Below are positions 11,601-20,063 of a DNA stretch of 64,000 nucleotides, piece after piece. A model generated the notes under the pieces. The model did no database searches, was not told the origin of the DNA, and worked only from the letters and a program-made list of their open reading frames with translations. Position 1 is the stretch's first letter. Each line of letters opens with the position of its first letter. Source of the DNA: Cymbomonas tetramitiformis (lineage: Eukaryota > Chlorophyta > Pyramimonadophyceae > Pyramimonadales > Pyramimonadaceae). Location: NCBI GenBank assembly GCA_001247695.2, contig LGRX02033487.1:1-64000 (forward strand). The letters run 5' to 3'. Both the position numbers and the translations under genes were made by a program.

Positions 11601-14600
11601 CCAGGCCTATGGGAATGGCTACATAGATTAGCCCCCACAACACCCCCAGGTAATGACGGGCAGACACCTGAGGAGCAGCAAGCACAGGAAACCCACCTAA
11701 ACGAAGAATGGGAGCAAACACAGGACGAACCAACAGCAAGATGGGAAAGATTTGTGGACACACGTCTGGAAACACCAGAGGCGTGCCAGGACTCCCGAGA
11801 ATACCAAACCCCTCTCACAGAGCCAACAAAGACTGACATAGGAAAGGACCGTCTACACATGCTCACATGGAATGTGGCGGGACAAAGTGATGCCTGCCTT
11901 GACCTTGCCGAGGTCATTAACAAAAGAAGCCAAAACCAACAGAGTCTACAAGTAATTGTACTCACGGAAGTGAAACATGCACACGACAGTGTAATGAGAA
12001 GATTCAGAGACATGCAATACACTGCAATAGGCACCAAAACTGAGGTGCAGAAAGCAGAAGGCACGGCTGAACAGGCAATGAAAGGAGGAGTGGCAATACT
12101 CCTCGGCAACCCCTACAGCCACGCACACAACCACCATGTAGTCCCTGCGAGACACCTCGAGGGATACCTCCTACATGTGGTGCTGCACCTACCGGGAAAG
12201 GTGATGTACCATGTGCTAGGCATTTACAACCCACCAGGGGCAGAGGAGTGCAAAACCAGGGACAAAATACTCAAATACACAACCAACCTGCTCAGGAAAA
12301 CTGCGGGAAAGGAGAACGAACATGTGGTCATAGGAGGAGACCTCAATGCGAGCAACACCAGCACAGGTAGAGGAATGACGAAAACTGACAAGCAATGGGC
12401 GAAACTTGCGGAGGAGCTAGACCTCCACAATGTAGGCCCGCCAGTCGATACCACACTTAACTGGGCGAAACACAGGAACATTGACAGATGGCTTGCACCG
12501 AGGAACAAGCAAGCGCAATACGAGATGGGGGACACCACACACCTCACCCGGCACCATACGAGTGACCACGAGATGGTGAGCCTAGCAACCCTCCAGTTGG
12601 ACAGCATAGGCACCCACGAGCCATATGTGGACCGCGACCCCCAACCAGGGCATGTAAAGCTGAACACGCCCCTGAACAAAACACACAGGGAAACACTCCA
12701 AGGCGTCCTCCTCAGGACACACGACTATGCCAGAACCGCTGAACTGAAACGCATAACAGAGATGGCCACACAGTGCAGGGAAGAGGACAACAGGCAAGTG
12801 GCACACGCCACCATAGACAGAGCAGGGGAAACAGTACTAAACATACTCACCGAGGCGAACAAATGTGCGCTACAGGACGACGAACTGCCAACTACTATAG
12901 TTGGAGGCACCTCCAACCGAGTGGGAAAAGACCTGCTGATGAGCAAAAAGGACAGAAAGGAAAGGGACGCCGCAATACTCAAGATGCGGGAGCACAAGCA
13001 AACCAAACGACACCTACGAAACCCGCACACGGAACACTCAACCCTCAGAAGCCTGAAAGAGGGAGAAATGAAAGGCCCAACGGACAGGGACAATGCAGAT
13101 GCAAAAGAGTGGGTGTCGTGGCTTACTGAGGAGGCCAAAAAAGAAAGGTCGGCAGCGCACAAGGTAGTAAAGCAGCACTGGCAACAAGCCAAGCAAAGAC
13201 ACAACAACAAAACAGTAAAGGAATACTGGAACAACCAAAAAAGATACCACAAAAGGATATATACCAAGGCACAAGAAACAGGCCATGCCCCCACGGCGAA
13301 CATACAGGCTCTACAGGACAGGGAGGGCAGCCTGGCTGTAGGCCAAGGGAACATCGCTAACGCACTAGCAGACCACATGGCCCACTCGGCACCATACAGG
13401 ATGGAGCACCGAAGTCCACCCGACTCGAAACCTCCACCATGGGAAGACCCAGCTCACAGAGAGCGCCTCATAAAGTTGCCAAGACCAGACCCCAGTGGGC
13501 TGGACCTCACGATAAGTCGACAGGGCTACAGCAAAGCGGTACACACCCTAAACAACAACAAAGCACCAGGCCCCACCAGGACCCCGAACGAAATTCTTAA
13601 GTACATGCCAGAGGACTTCCATGATGCACTACACGCACTCATGCTGGAAATGTGGAACAGCAAGCATGTCCCTCTCACCTGGAAAAAAGGGACATTCTGC
13701 TTCCACCACAAGAAAGGGGATGTCACCTTACAGCAAAATTACCGACCCATAGCCCTGCTCGAAGGGGTATTCAAGCTGTACACCTCACAGATAGCAAGCA
13801 TGCTCTCCACGTTCTGCGAAACGCAAGGAATACTAGCCCAGGCTCAGGAAGGCTCAAGGGAAAAAAGGAACACGCTTCGACAACTCACCAGAGTAACCAA
13901 CGCGATTGAGGATGCAAACGTCTCAGGACGAGAACTACATGGCCTGTATGTAGACTTCGAAAACGCGTACGGCTCAGTGGACCACGACAAACTACTCCAA
14001 ACGATGCAGTACCTTGGAATTCCCGACGAACTCACACAGGTGGTGCGGGATGTCCTAGGTACACAAAGCCATGACACAATGTCCATGAACACCAGAGTAG
14101 GAGGGGAAACCTCACACAAAACTGTACAGGTGCAAAGAGGACTCCTCCAGGGAGACAGCATGAGTCCCCTCCTTTTCATAATATACCAGGAACCGTTGTT
14201 AAGATGGCTTGAAGTGGGAGAGCATGGGTACCAACACAAGTATGCAGCAGAACAAGAAAGGCTAGGCCCCCTCAGGACGACAGCAGGGGCGTTCGTCGAC
14301 GACCTACTCATACTGTGCCCTACGATTCACCACATGAGAGCTCAGCTACACAAACTGCAGGCATTCTCACAGTGGAGCGAACTCCGAATTAACCTCACCA
14401 AGTCAGCCATAACCGGCATAAAAAATGGGGTCTCCATACCTGAACAACTCCACAAAGACCTCAAAATGCTAGGACTGGACGGCAAGCTAAGCCACTTCAA
14501 AGTACTCAAGCCAGACGACACGTACAAATACCTGGGAGTACTACTTGCATTCACAGGCAGGTGGGACAAGGAAAAAGAGGCCGCTAAGGAAGAGATGAAC

Positions 14601-17600
14601 CACAGAATACAAGCTCTACTGCGCTCCCCTCTGACACCTGACCAAAAGGAATACTCCCTTCACTCCGCAATACTGGGGAAATTCAGATATGGATTGCACC
14701 TAGGGCTGTACACAGCGGGCGAAATAGACGAATTCAACAAAATAATAGGGGGGGCCACAAAAAATATACAAGGCCTGCCCCGCAACGGAACGCCAAACAT
14801 TTTCACCACACAGGAAAAGGAAAAGTACGGCTTGGGAATGGTGCCACTCCAGGCAGTCTACGCCCAGTCGATTTGGAGCGGACTACTGGAGGCCATGCAC
14901 AGCGAAGAAGACAAGGGGACGGTACGGGGCCCGGCTTGGAGGCAAATAAACCTAAAGTCGAGACTCAGAATGTCCCATGTCAGCAGGTCCACTAGAGGAC
15001 TGGTAGAATACCACAGCACCACACGCAGGAACTGTACAGACCTCGACAAACTCTGGGGGGGGCACCAAACAAAACACAACACACTGAGGAAACTCAATGC
15101 CCTACTCAGATACAACATTACGCCCCAGGGGACGGAGGGGATGCTCAGACAACTCCAAACCCCAACACCAAAGATAATGGAACAGCTAGAAGGGGCGACC
15201 AGAAGGAAGTCCGACAAAGAAATGGAGGGAACAACAAGAAATACGAAAGCAGGCAAAATAATTGATGGAGACGTACCGACGCCCCCAGACTGGCAGGCAA
15301 TGTGCACAGACCAAACTGCCAGGGTCACAATACCCAAGGACACGCCGACTGCGATAAATTTCACAACGTGCCTCAAACTCTTTGCACACTTCCCGGACCT
15401 AGCGCTCCTCACTACCCGAGATGGCCAACATGCGATTAGCCAGGTGAATGTCAGGGAACAATGCACAGATGCAACCCTCAACACAGACCGCAGTGCCATA
15501 GCAAAAGGCCTGGCACACCTATACCCATACCTATGTGAAGCCCAACCGAGGGACATAGCGAAACCGGGGGACTTCTATGACAGTCCCACAAACAGACGAC
15601 TGAAGCAACAATACAGGAACATGCCCAGGGAGGGACCGCTGGACTCCCACGCAATACGAACAAACCTCCCACGCCTCGACTCGGAGCAGCTAAGAGCAAA
15701 AATGATGGAATGGGAGGCGAGACTGGTCCCCAGGGAAGAGATTCACAGGCAACTCTCCCTGCACCCGCTTACAAGGATTAACGAAACGGAGAATACCGGC
15801 CCGACACCGGGGGAGGAAGAGGAAGAACCCCAGCCCCTCCACACACGCTCACAAACCAAATGGATAGATGAAATAGACCCCATGGCCGAAAAGCTTGAGA
15901 CAGGCTTCGAGAAAGGCCGAACGATTGACAAGCCGAAAGAGATTGTGGCAATGAGGACCCTACTCGTTGACCCAACAGACCCACACTCCCTAGTGACGCA
16001 GTACAGAACCCAGTGGAGACACTCAGAGGGGGATGACTCCTACTCTTGGAGTACAAGGGAGACCATAACCGACTACCTGAAACTAGCCAAACGAAGGGGC
16101 CAAAGCGCGACCACCTTCCTAACCCTGAATAGAAGATTGCGAGCAAGGGGCTCCCAGGTGACCCACCCCACAGGCCTCAAAGAAATACTGGCCGGGAGGC
16201 CGCACCTGGGGCAGGCCTGGCCCACACTACATGCAGAGAACCTAACACTGGACCCGACAGAAACCAACCCAGAACAAGACATTGTGGACAACAGAGGGCA
16301 CCACTGCCAGATACGACTGGAGGGGGAACTCGCCCACAGCTACCACAGGAATGGGAAATACATAGGCACCCTCACGAAAGAAAAGCTTCTCAGACTACAC
16401 GAAAGGTACACCCAGGCAGTGGGTACCACACACCACCAAACCCCACACCAGAGTACACTACGCACCGAAATGTGGGAGGACCACAAAATACAGGTCTCCA
16501 CGTTCGAGGAGGAAATAGGGCACCTCCTCATTAGGTACTCAAGCAAAGAAGAAAAGGAAGAACGGAAAAAGAACCTGCAAAACCATTGGACATTCCCTGC
16601 CCAGATGCAAAGGGCACTACAACAGGCATTCGGAATTACCACCGAACTGTTCGCCTCACCCCTCAATGTCCACCACAACACCACAACGTATTACGCCAAG
16701 TATGACAGAGACAAGGTGTTCGGGGCCAGAGGCTCGGCCTGGACAGCAAATTGGATGAAACTGGGAGCCTACCAGTTCAACCCAGAATACACGCCACAGG
16801 ACCTCAAAAAGGCACTGGACTTTGCCATAGCGGCCACCACCACACAAGAACCGGTGTTCGGGGTCGGGGTGTACCCGACATATGAGAAAACCCCGTACAG
16901 GAAGCTCTACAATGCACATGCGGGGCACCTAATACACGAACTATTCGAAATACCACAAGGCAAGTTCACATTTCTACCCCCTGACCACTGGATGGGTGCC
17001 ACCCACCAACAAGCGAAACAGTGCAACTGGAACCTCCGGGTGCTGATAGTGGCCAACAAAGAAGGATGGCAAGCACACTGCGGGGACCCGGACACTGCCG
17101 CAGACTGTATAAGGAGGGCACTCACAACCTGCCCGCAAAGTAAGGTCCGTACCACCTCAGCTGTCAAACAGCCGATGAGGGAGGCAAACCTACACGATGC
17201 GAATGAACCAAACCAAGAAGTACACACCCCCAGTGTAGACTGTGTGGTGGATACAAGACCATGGCAGCGATACGAACTCCCGGAAATTAAGACAAAGGAC
17301 ATGACGAATGCAATGGGAAGAATGTGCAGCACAGGGCCACATTTGAGGAACGACCTCTGCCCCCAGTGCTGCAACGTACAAGCGGAAGTGGAAACTTGGT
17401 GGGAGGACAGCCACCTCCACGTGGAAGAAGGACCAGCCAAATGGGAACTCCTCCCCGGAAGCAGAGGAGGCAAATGGAACATACACCCCCCCACCGTACA
17501 ACAGGTGGTGGAAGCCAACACCTTACACACCAGGCTTACAAGACAGAATGACGCCCAAACGATATGGGACAAAGTAGCGAGGTCAAAAGTTGTCAGATAC

Positions 17601-19937
17601 CCCACTGACTTCTGGCCCGAACACGAACCGGGAGCCCAAGGAAGGAGATGGGAATTGACAAGAGACCAAACAGAGGACCCCAGGAACCAAGCCCCGAGGA
17701 ACACACCAACCCAATTGACATACCCCTCCCCTCTAAGGGCACACAAGGCAACCTCGTACCTTTACACGGACGGGAGCAAAAGAGAAATAGAAACAGAAGA
17801 AGGAGGCAAAGAATGGGCCTCAGGAGCTGCGGTATGGGACCCCAGGACCGGGGAAGGGGAGGCCCACATGATTCGATGGGAAGGCGAAGACCAAGAGGTG
17901 AACAGAGCGGAACTTCTCGCCATACAAAAAGCGGTGACGCTCCCGCCACCACCAAGTGGCAACGGACTCACCATTTGCACGGACAGTGCCAACTCCATTA
18001 GACAACTGGAGAGCATGAGAACGAAACCCCACAACATGGAACACCACCAGCAAAGAGACCTCCTGTATGCCATACTGGTCAACATTGAGGCATTAGTAGC
18101 AGCAGGACACACTGTCTCACTGCTAAAAGTCAAGGCACACACGGGAATTGTGGGGAACGAAAAAGCCGACGAGGCAGCCAAACAAGCCTGTACTACGGGA
18201 ACCCTCACGGAAGCGTGGGATAATAACGAGACAATAAAAGTCAAGCCCATGATACCAGACGAAGACTCGAACAGCAGAGAGCTAAAAGGAAAACTCGCGG
18301 TACAAAAGTACGTAACCACACTACTCCGTGAACGGCAAGCCCAAGAAAACAGTAGACTCTCAGCAAAAATGACCGACCTCCAGGGAGAACCCTCAACCTG
18401 GACCCACCAACTGAAAACTGAGCGCAGCTTCAGATGGGAGGCGCACCATGACCAAGCGCAACAAACTGAAGAGGAACAAACGACGATACGGGACCCGGTA
18501 CCCAACCAGCAGCAGCAAGCCAACCAGACCCGGGACGAAGAAGACAGGCAAATAAAAGCCATGATGGAACAAACGGAGGAAGAGGAGATGCTCCTTATGC
18601 GGGAGGTGCAGGAGCACCAAGAATACCAAGAAACAGAGGGCAAAGGGGACCCCACCCGAGGAGACGAACCCGAACCCGCAGGGACACCACCCCCACCCTC
18701 CGAAGGGGAGGAAATATTTGAGGAACTCAACGAGCTCGCGGAGAAACTAGAAGAGACCCAAGAGGTACAAAATGACGAGGAAATTTTTGACATGCTAAAT
18801 GAACTCATTGAGCAGCGGGAAAAGCCACAAGGGGAGCCGACAAAAGAAAGACAAGCCCACCATGACCGTGTCACAGAGGAGTCCAGAGTCCATGCAGTAA
18901 TGGAGGACCCGATGCCCAGAACAAGATGGAAACAGCGAAAACACGATATGGCACACAGCAGAACGGAAAAAAGGAACGCCCCCTCGGTTCAGGAGGGCGG
19001 GACCACAGACAGCTGGCTGAACGAAACAATGAAGCACCTCAAAGGAGACACGCCACTACACAAAGTAGCGAACGGCTTCTGGAAAAGAGCCACATTTGCG
19101 GTACGAAAAACAATACTCAAATGCAGACTGAGAATACTGCCAGCACAAGACTATGAGACGGCGAAAAACTCAGCCGGAGGGAACGGGAAGTGCACCCTGG
19201 AAGGATGCGGACACAAAGGGGTGGACTACGCAAAGGGCTTCCTCATGAGGGTAGGGCATGCCCTAGGTGGATGCAACAACCCACAAATGCGAGGGATGTT
19301 CACGGACAGGGCAGATGCCCACGCAGATGAGCTAAAACACATACTTGACCACCATAGGAAAGGGGGATGCAAAGTACTCGCCTACACTGGAAAAAAGAGG
19401 GACCCAGGGATTAAGCCAAGGGTACTCCCAAATTACATACTCACCAGGGGGCAATGCAGACACGACGGGAAGGACAACCCAGGCAGAAACGATGGGCCCG
19501 ACACAATACCAAGTTTTGTAGACATAGTCATGATAGAGGGTCTAGAAGACCTGGAGGACGGATGGGAATGCACACAACAGGAAGCACCAGCAAGGGTAAG
19601 AAACCTACACCTCATTGAAGTGGCCCACACCGATGACGAAAAATGGGGACCCAAACTCCTGGAAAAATACAAGAAATACGGACCGCTGCTACAATTGCTA
19701 CGCAGGCACGGATTCCGTGCCAAACTTCATGTGTTTGCAGTGGGCAGAACAGGCACGGTGTACAAACACAACCAAGACATACTCGAGCAACTTGGACTCA
19801 ACAGAAAAGAGGCCACACAGGCACTACAGAGAATACACGACCTGACAGTAAACTATGCACACAGCACCTACCAGCTATACAGAAAACTCAGACAAGGAAA
19901 ACAAGAGGAGGAGAAAGACAAGAACCACCCAGTATAA
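5679..19937 (+). CDS. Retrotransposon polyprotein: protease, APE, RT, RNase H, RLE
   Basis: An open frame of 4752 codons. The first in-frame ATG is at 5934, so the true start may be there or reached by splicing. Residue numbers count from 5679. About 1-980: basic gag-like region with a coiled coil near 735-840. About 990-1700: low-complexity linker with an internal duplication. About 1750-1880: ULP1/C48-like cysteine protease with His1793 (KHW), Asp1814 (IYD), a Gln near 1862 and Cys1867 (YSCGVW). About 2060-2300: APE endonuclease with TWNVAG (Asn2065), Glu2097, GGDLNA (Asp2221) and SDH (Asp2296, His2297). About 2600-2900: reverse transcriptase with VDFENAYG (Asp2759) and FVDD (Asp2874, Asp2875). 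About 4025-4170: RNase H with YTDGS (Asp4031), Glu4078, Asp4102. Near 4500: a Cys/His cluster. About 4600-4680: restriction-like endonuclease with DIVMIEG and IEVAH (Glu4647). All key residues look intact, so the element may be active. Confidence 0.92.
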   Translation: MLLTVLAGCTNDNTENTLTAPWRTTQRTHADLAHPLPPCCFDGRFQHQVNGFLNSQGENGTQSGDETLNNAQQHTQKPLPENPDKMLNAQLLKVIRPKTKSRTSESRKRAAEESKPPTKRTRLPEIVSMPVLDAQDSPMGETTEPSQEEFSTPTELNTPGEATATPTSLGEVDLSGPPSPYEEPEPRKQFRWGKAEVKTFKPDKQQNTQKKKSGATSPTGLRAEDPTGTNKGRVPTRIVANALLQPYAYTKHAASPKGDKIPSVAKAIDEVSKLPTKVALGTNREEEIENIVTSWWEDTRDLPLPENRPEEFCKLGLPEKATDTEGNAGYQILRHVRPITGCDLAPEQTNKYGLPLQGSPQIKITDLRETQRYTLLYLRYLADVIRRALGLGEDDKIFNIEHTQLWTDREGKVVQIDLAFKKRPMALFVLFNTNFLVPMTVVDDPWVDIAPPRVIPRVYVWSPCRQPTGTLRSRTVQVSSPQLRGVTVDQAAVILGNLVTQRGWDGSAAIARIRKGARDETPADNNIREVLFLVSHDQYLAELLIKDKLLDFGFPTRKGLLPSAADKQALSLREIAVIDYSQQLFVGHRKRIVSAITQKLSEVATQHKQPPYGEDAYLVFEKHLGTPRWAPSDSTVESLLQWKRNSNDTVNFYAILTESAYDLLVAAGSSITVDVHLQDDKDTGDKVFIPVKVEVGRWSLMGTKSRNKQAATPHHQRQEGTTDEKKLRATSEEAIHNVQRTTEECLRQVQQATAQAPPTSSTTPETKSLLSHIGHELELLNQKAAAAAASTEAIEAVAAKRHNDITSGIRNFHTTYESTGQAMVDTLVSLTNRLTKAPEEHKQEASSEGGLQRWTAKGADTSSKEEGSTQPSLREKLQYVTTDTPEVRKAKYDKFMADRAAESGDTPYGGIPYRGGPAPGEGRPGRSTGLGVKKKAIAKIPRKQNKPAEPPAKRARGQGPPADIPTGVPASGQLTTRRTTRQSAKVTLTTPLPAPLTHDRGEAYSLCKGGPTETDIYEQRRHPVSANKRPDPQHKVPTMKPTPLSELAITASRGTRIPSRNGGCHRAGGRHTTETLEKVETMPASHAVTRNTENIDSNNPRLDRLETVLLLLSHPIHTMPCHATELHKGPRTRAHDAQHSHPAWGLGSDRNSIHPCRAHPAHLTVHNKVGAPEAKLPHPRCDNCNKLTKENNRHIRHTRHPGMSNILNRSYYADPHAHKCATMPTSEHWRNGHTIFSENGHTICSYNVPNDNHEDKNTNMSLNHFSHHITGNPSNNGMNPTVTLRGTATNGHTAPDGWEGLTKNFVGWLNRARGGDVRNVRTDRQPSTTSEFLKLLYVKMINFAKHSETPRNFGTPTGRHIPEGAHQERDVKGVTTGALGQCNAVTDNSTATQAQWTQRKRVRGGRNKHPDQKLCQTSRGKLHEPPPCKPKGPHHNISTNPTETLPNNGTTDPTQASRMIGTPKNFGNMLRRVGGSHTQKMRANCRHSTTSEFPKLLYVKTTFFGKHAQTPENFYTTTKIHTKNGAHPGKSARGVTERDLGQCNAVTINSRMRAAPHNRRATRHGAEPHYPRGARHEATRPLWNAAFAITPILAILMITLTTSRKIGRMWGTHNTNSNDITRSRRTRRKRAAARNAAARWTQPPHGYKLLKIIYRNGKPFLVRTRRPEHAVTAIKEGTPTRGRPLMREIEQRMRRHTRCWKTNMTGGGSQNHTELYPYNTTTKGLFEKKGRLNMFQMQHAHSLYEDDPLPPLVLATMRETLKPGNNREPHTTKALQLLGNSRGFCIPVCDGKHWRAVLAGPDKGNDKLKFWIYDSSNGRTNATSRNTKRLTAEITNWTEHLAETLNKQVTVELMNVGNQSAQDQYSCGVWVLMAAEAWMHYQKTCPGGHWPTHFNEAVSKWGATDRTAITAYRKSIQLPVKEMITTAEGQSRTRVESQQAAETQRPADGLNTNLEAGKQAPQTQERGRKTTTKQPGLWEWLHRLAPTTPPGNDGQTPEEQQAQETHLNEEWEQTQDEPTARWERFVDTRLETPEACQDSREYQTPLTEPTKTDIGKDRLHMLTWNVAGQSDACLDLAEVINKRSQNQQSLQVIVLTEVKHAHDSVMRRFRDMQYTAIGTKTEVQKAEGTAEQAMKGGVAILLGNPYSHAHNHHVVPARHLEGYLLHVVLHLPGKVMYHVLGIYNPPGAEECKTRDKILKYTTNLLRKTAGKENEHVVIGGDLNASNTSTGRGMTKTDKQWAKLAEELDLHNVGPPVDTTLNWAKHRNIDRWLAPRNKQAQYEMGDTTHLTRHHTSDHEMVSLATLQLDSIGTHEPYVDRDPQPGHVKLNTPLNKTHRETLQGVLLRTHDYARTAELKRITEMATQCREEDNRQVAHATIDRAGETVLNILTEANKCALQDDELPTTIVGGTSNRVGKDLLMSKKDRKERDAAILKMREHKQTKRHLRNPHTEHSTLRSLKEGEMKGPTDRDNADAKEWVSWLTEEAKKERSAAHKVVKQHWQQAKQRHNNKTVKEYWNNQKRYHKRIYTKAQETGHAPTANIQALQDREGSLAVGQGNIANALADHMAHSAPYRMEHRSPPDSKPPPWEDPAHRERLIKLPRPDPSGLDLTISRQGYSKAVHTLNNNKAPGPTRTPNEILKYMPEDFHDALHALMLEMWNSKHVPLTWKKGTFCFHHKKGDVTLQQNYRPIALLEGVFKLYTSQIASMLSTFCETQGILAQAQEGSREKRNTLRQLTRVTNAIEDANVSGRELHGLYVDFENAYGSVDHDKLLQTMQYLGIPDELTQVVRDVLGTQSHDTMSMNTRVGGETSHKTVQVQRGLLQGDSMSPLLFIIYQEPLLRWLEVGEHGYQHKYAAEQERLGPLRTTAGAFVDDLLILCPTIHHMRAQLHKLQAFSQWSELRINLTKSAITGIKNGVSIPEQLHKDLKMLGLDGKLSHFKVLKPDDTYKYLGVLLAFTGRWDKEKEAAKEEMNHRIQALLRSPLTPDQKEYSLHSAILGKFRYGLHLGLYTAGEIDEFNKIIGGATKNIQGLPRNGTPNIFTTQEKEKYGLGMVPLQAVYAQSIWSGLLEAMHSEEDKGTVRGPAWRQINLKSRLRMSHVSRSTRGLVEYHSTTRRNCTDLDKLWGGHQTKHNTLRKLNALLRYNITPQGTEGMLRQLQTPTPKIMEQLEGATRRKSDKEMEGTTRNTKAGKIIDGDVPTPPDWQAMCTDQTARVTIPKDTPTAINFTTCLKLFAHFPDLALLTTRDGQHAISQVNVREQCTDATLNTDRSAIAKGLAHLYPYLCEAQPRDIAKPGDFYDSPTNRRLKQQYRNMPREGPLDSHAIRTNLPRLDSEQLRAKMMEWEARLVPREEIHRQLSLHPLTRINETENTGPTPGEEEEEPQPLHTRSQTKWIDEIDPMAEKLETGFEKGRTIDKPKEIVAMRTLLVDPTDPHSLVTQYRTQWRHSEGDDSYSWSTRETITDYLKLAKRRGQSATTFLTLNRRLRARGSQVTHPTGLKEILAGRPHLGQAWPTLHAENLTLDPTETNPEQDIVDNRGHHCQIRLEGELAHSYHRNGKYIGTLTKEKLLRLHERYTQAVGTTHHQTPHQSTLRTEMWEDHKIQVSTFEEEIGHLLIRYSSKEEKEERKKNLQNHWTFPAQMQRALQQAFGITTELFASPLNVHHNTTTYYAKYDRDKVFGARGSAWTANWMKLGAYQFNPEYTPQDLKKALDFAIAATTTQEPVFGVGVYPTYEKTPYRKLYNAHAGHLIHELFEIPQGKFTFLPPDHWMGATHQQAKQCNWNLRVLIVANKEGWQAHCGDPDTAADCIRRALTTCPQSKVRTTSAVKQPMREANLHDANEPNQEVHTPSVDCVVDTRPWQRYELPEIKTKDMTNAMGRMCSTGPHLRNDLCPQCCNVQAEVETWWEDSHLHVEEGPAKWELLPGSRGGKWNIHPPTVQQVVEANTLHTRLTRQNDAQTIWDKVARSKVVRYPTDFWPEHEPGAQGRRWELTRDQTEDPRNQAPRNTPTQLTYPSPLRAHKATSYLYTDGSKREIETEEGGKEWASGAAVWDPRTGEGEAHMIRWEGEDQEVNRAELLAIQKAVTLPPPPSGNGLTICTDSANSIRQLESMRTKPHNMEHHQQRDLLYAILVNIEALVAAGHTVSLLKVKAHTGIVGNEKADEAAKQACTTGTLTEAWDNNETIKVKPMIPDEDSNSRELKGKLAVQKYVTTLLRERQAQENSRLSAKMTDLQGEPSTWTHQLKTERSFRWEAHHDQAQQTEEEQTTIRDPVPNQQQQANQTRDEEDRQIKAMMEQTEEEEMLLMREVQEHQEYQETEGKGDPTRGDEPEPAGTPPPPSEGEEIFEELNELAEKLEETQEVQNDEEIFDMLNELIEQREKPQGEPTKERQAHHDRVTEESRVHAVMEDPMPRTRWKQRKHDMAHSRTEKRNAPSVQEGGTTDSWLNETMKHLKGDTPLHKVANGFWKRATFAVRKTILKCRLRILPAQDYETAKNSAGGNGKCTLEGCGHKGVDYAKGFLMRVGHALGGCNNPQMRGMFTDRADAHADELKHILDHHRKGGCKVLAYTGKKRDPGIKPRVLPNYILTRGQCRHDGKDNPGRNDGPDTIPSFVDIVMIEGLEDLEDGWECTQQEAPARVRNLHLIEVAHTDDEKWGPKLLEKYKKYGPLLQLLRRHGFRAKLHVFAVGRTGTVYKHNQDILEQLGLNRKEATQALQRIHDLTVNYAHSTYQLYRKLRQGKQEEEKDKNHPV
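9583..10330 (+). repeat. Diverged tandem duplication inside the retroelement linker
   Basis: A segment of about 250 nt at 9583-9840 reappears at about 10068-10330. Both copies contain TTCGACCACAAGCGAATTCC, GCTCTACGTAAAAA and, near the end, GTGTTACA or GCGTTACA followed by a TTAGGGCA-GTAACGCTGTAAC motif. In protein terms both read STTSEF-KLLYVK and later LGQCNAVT. The frame stays open through both copies, but the sequence is otherwise low in complexity, so this part could be an untranslated spacer that happens to lack stops, because T is rare on this strand. Confidence 0.7.
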
Positions 19938-20050
19938 ATTGTCCCAACATGGCCGCCACTCGTGGCGGTCCGGCCCAGAGTAGGGCCGGGGAAATCAATT
20001 TACTCATACGCCCGACGGGCGTGGTTTTTTCTTTTTCTTTTTCTTTTTTT
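19938..20050 (+). other. Retroelement 3' region: three GC-rich hairpins and TTTTTC tail
   Basis: After the stop codon come three perfect inverted repeats in a row: CCGCCAC-TC-GTGGCGG, CCGGCCC-AGAGTA-GGGCCGG and ACGCCCG-A-CGGGCGT. They are followed by GTGGTTTTTTC and about three TTTTTC units up to the target duplication. In non-LTR elements the 3' end of the RNA is what the reverse transcriptase recognises, so these stems are good candidates for that signal. Confidence 0.75.
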
Positions 20051-20063
20051 CTTTCCGATCGCC
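20050..20063. repeat. Target site duplication, right copy
   Basis: Second copy of TCTTTCCGATCGCC, directly after the T-rich tail of the retroelement. On the minus strand it is the coding sequence for the residues GDRK near the end of polymerase exon 3. Confidence 0.92.

Larger units (their letters stand above)
5604..20050 (+). mobile_element. Dualen/RandI-like non-LTR retrotransposon inserted in PolB
   Basis: A 14.4-kb element flanked by a 13-14-bp target duplication (5590-5603 and 20050-20063), lying antisense to the polymerase gene it interrupts. It has a short leader, one uninterrupted frame of 4752 codons, a short 3' region with three GC-rich hairpins and a simple-repeat tail of TTTTTC units. 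There are no long terminal repeats. It carries both an APE-type endonuclease before the reverse transcriptase and a restriction-like endonuclease after it. That combination is known from the Dualen/RandI clade first described in Chlamydomonas; the clade assignment is from architecture only. Base use (A/C-rich coding strand) differs strongly from the GC-rich, TCG-rich surroundings, as expected for a host transposon landing in viral DNA. Confidence 0.92.

Noticed and set aside
5604..20050. Group II intron or homing element in the polymerase gene
   Set aside because: The RT is of non-LTR type with an APE domain and RNase H, there is a target duplication, and the element lies antisense to the gene.
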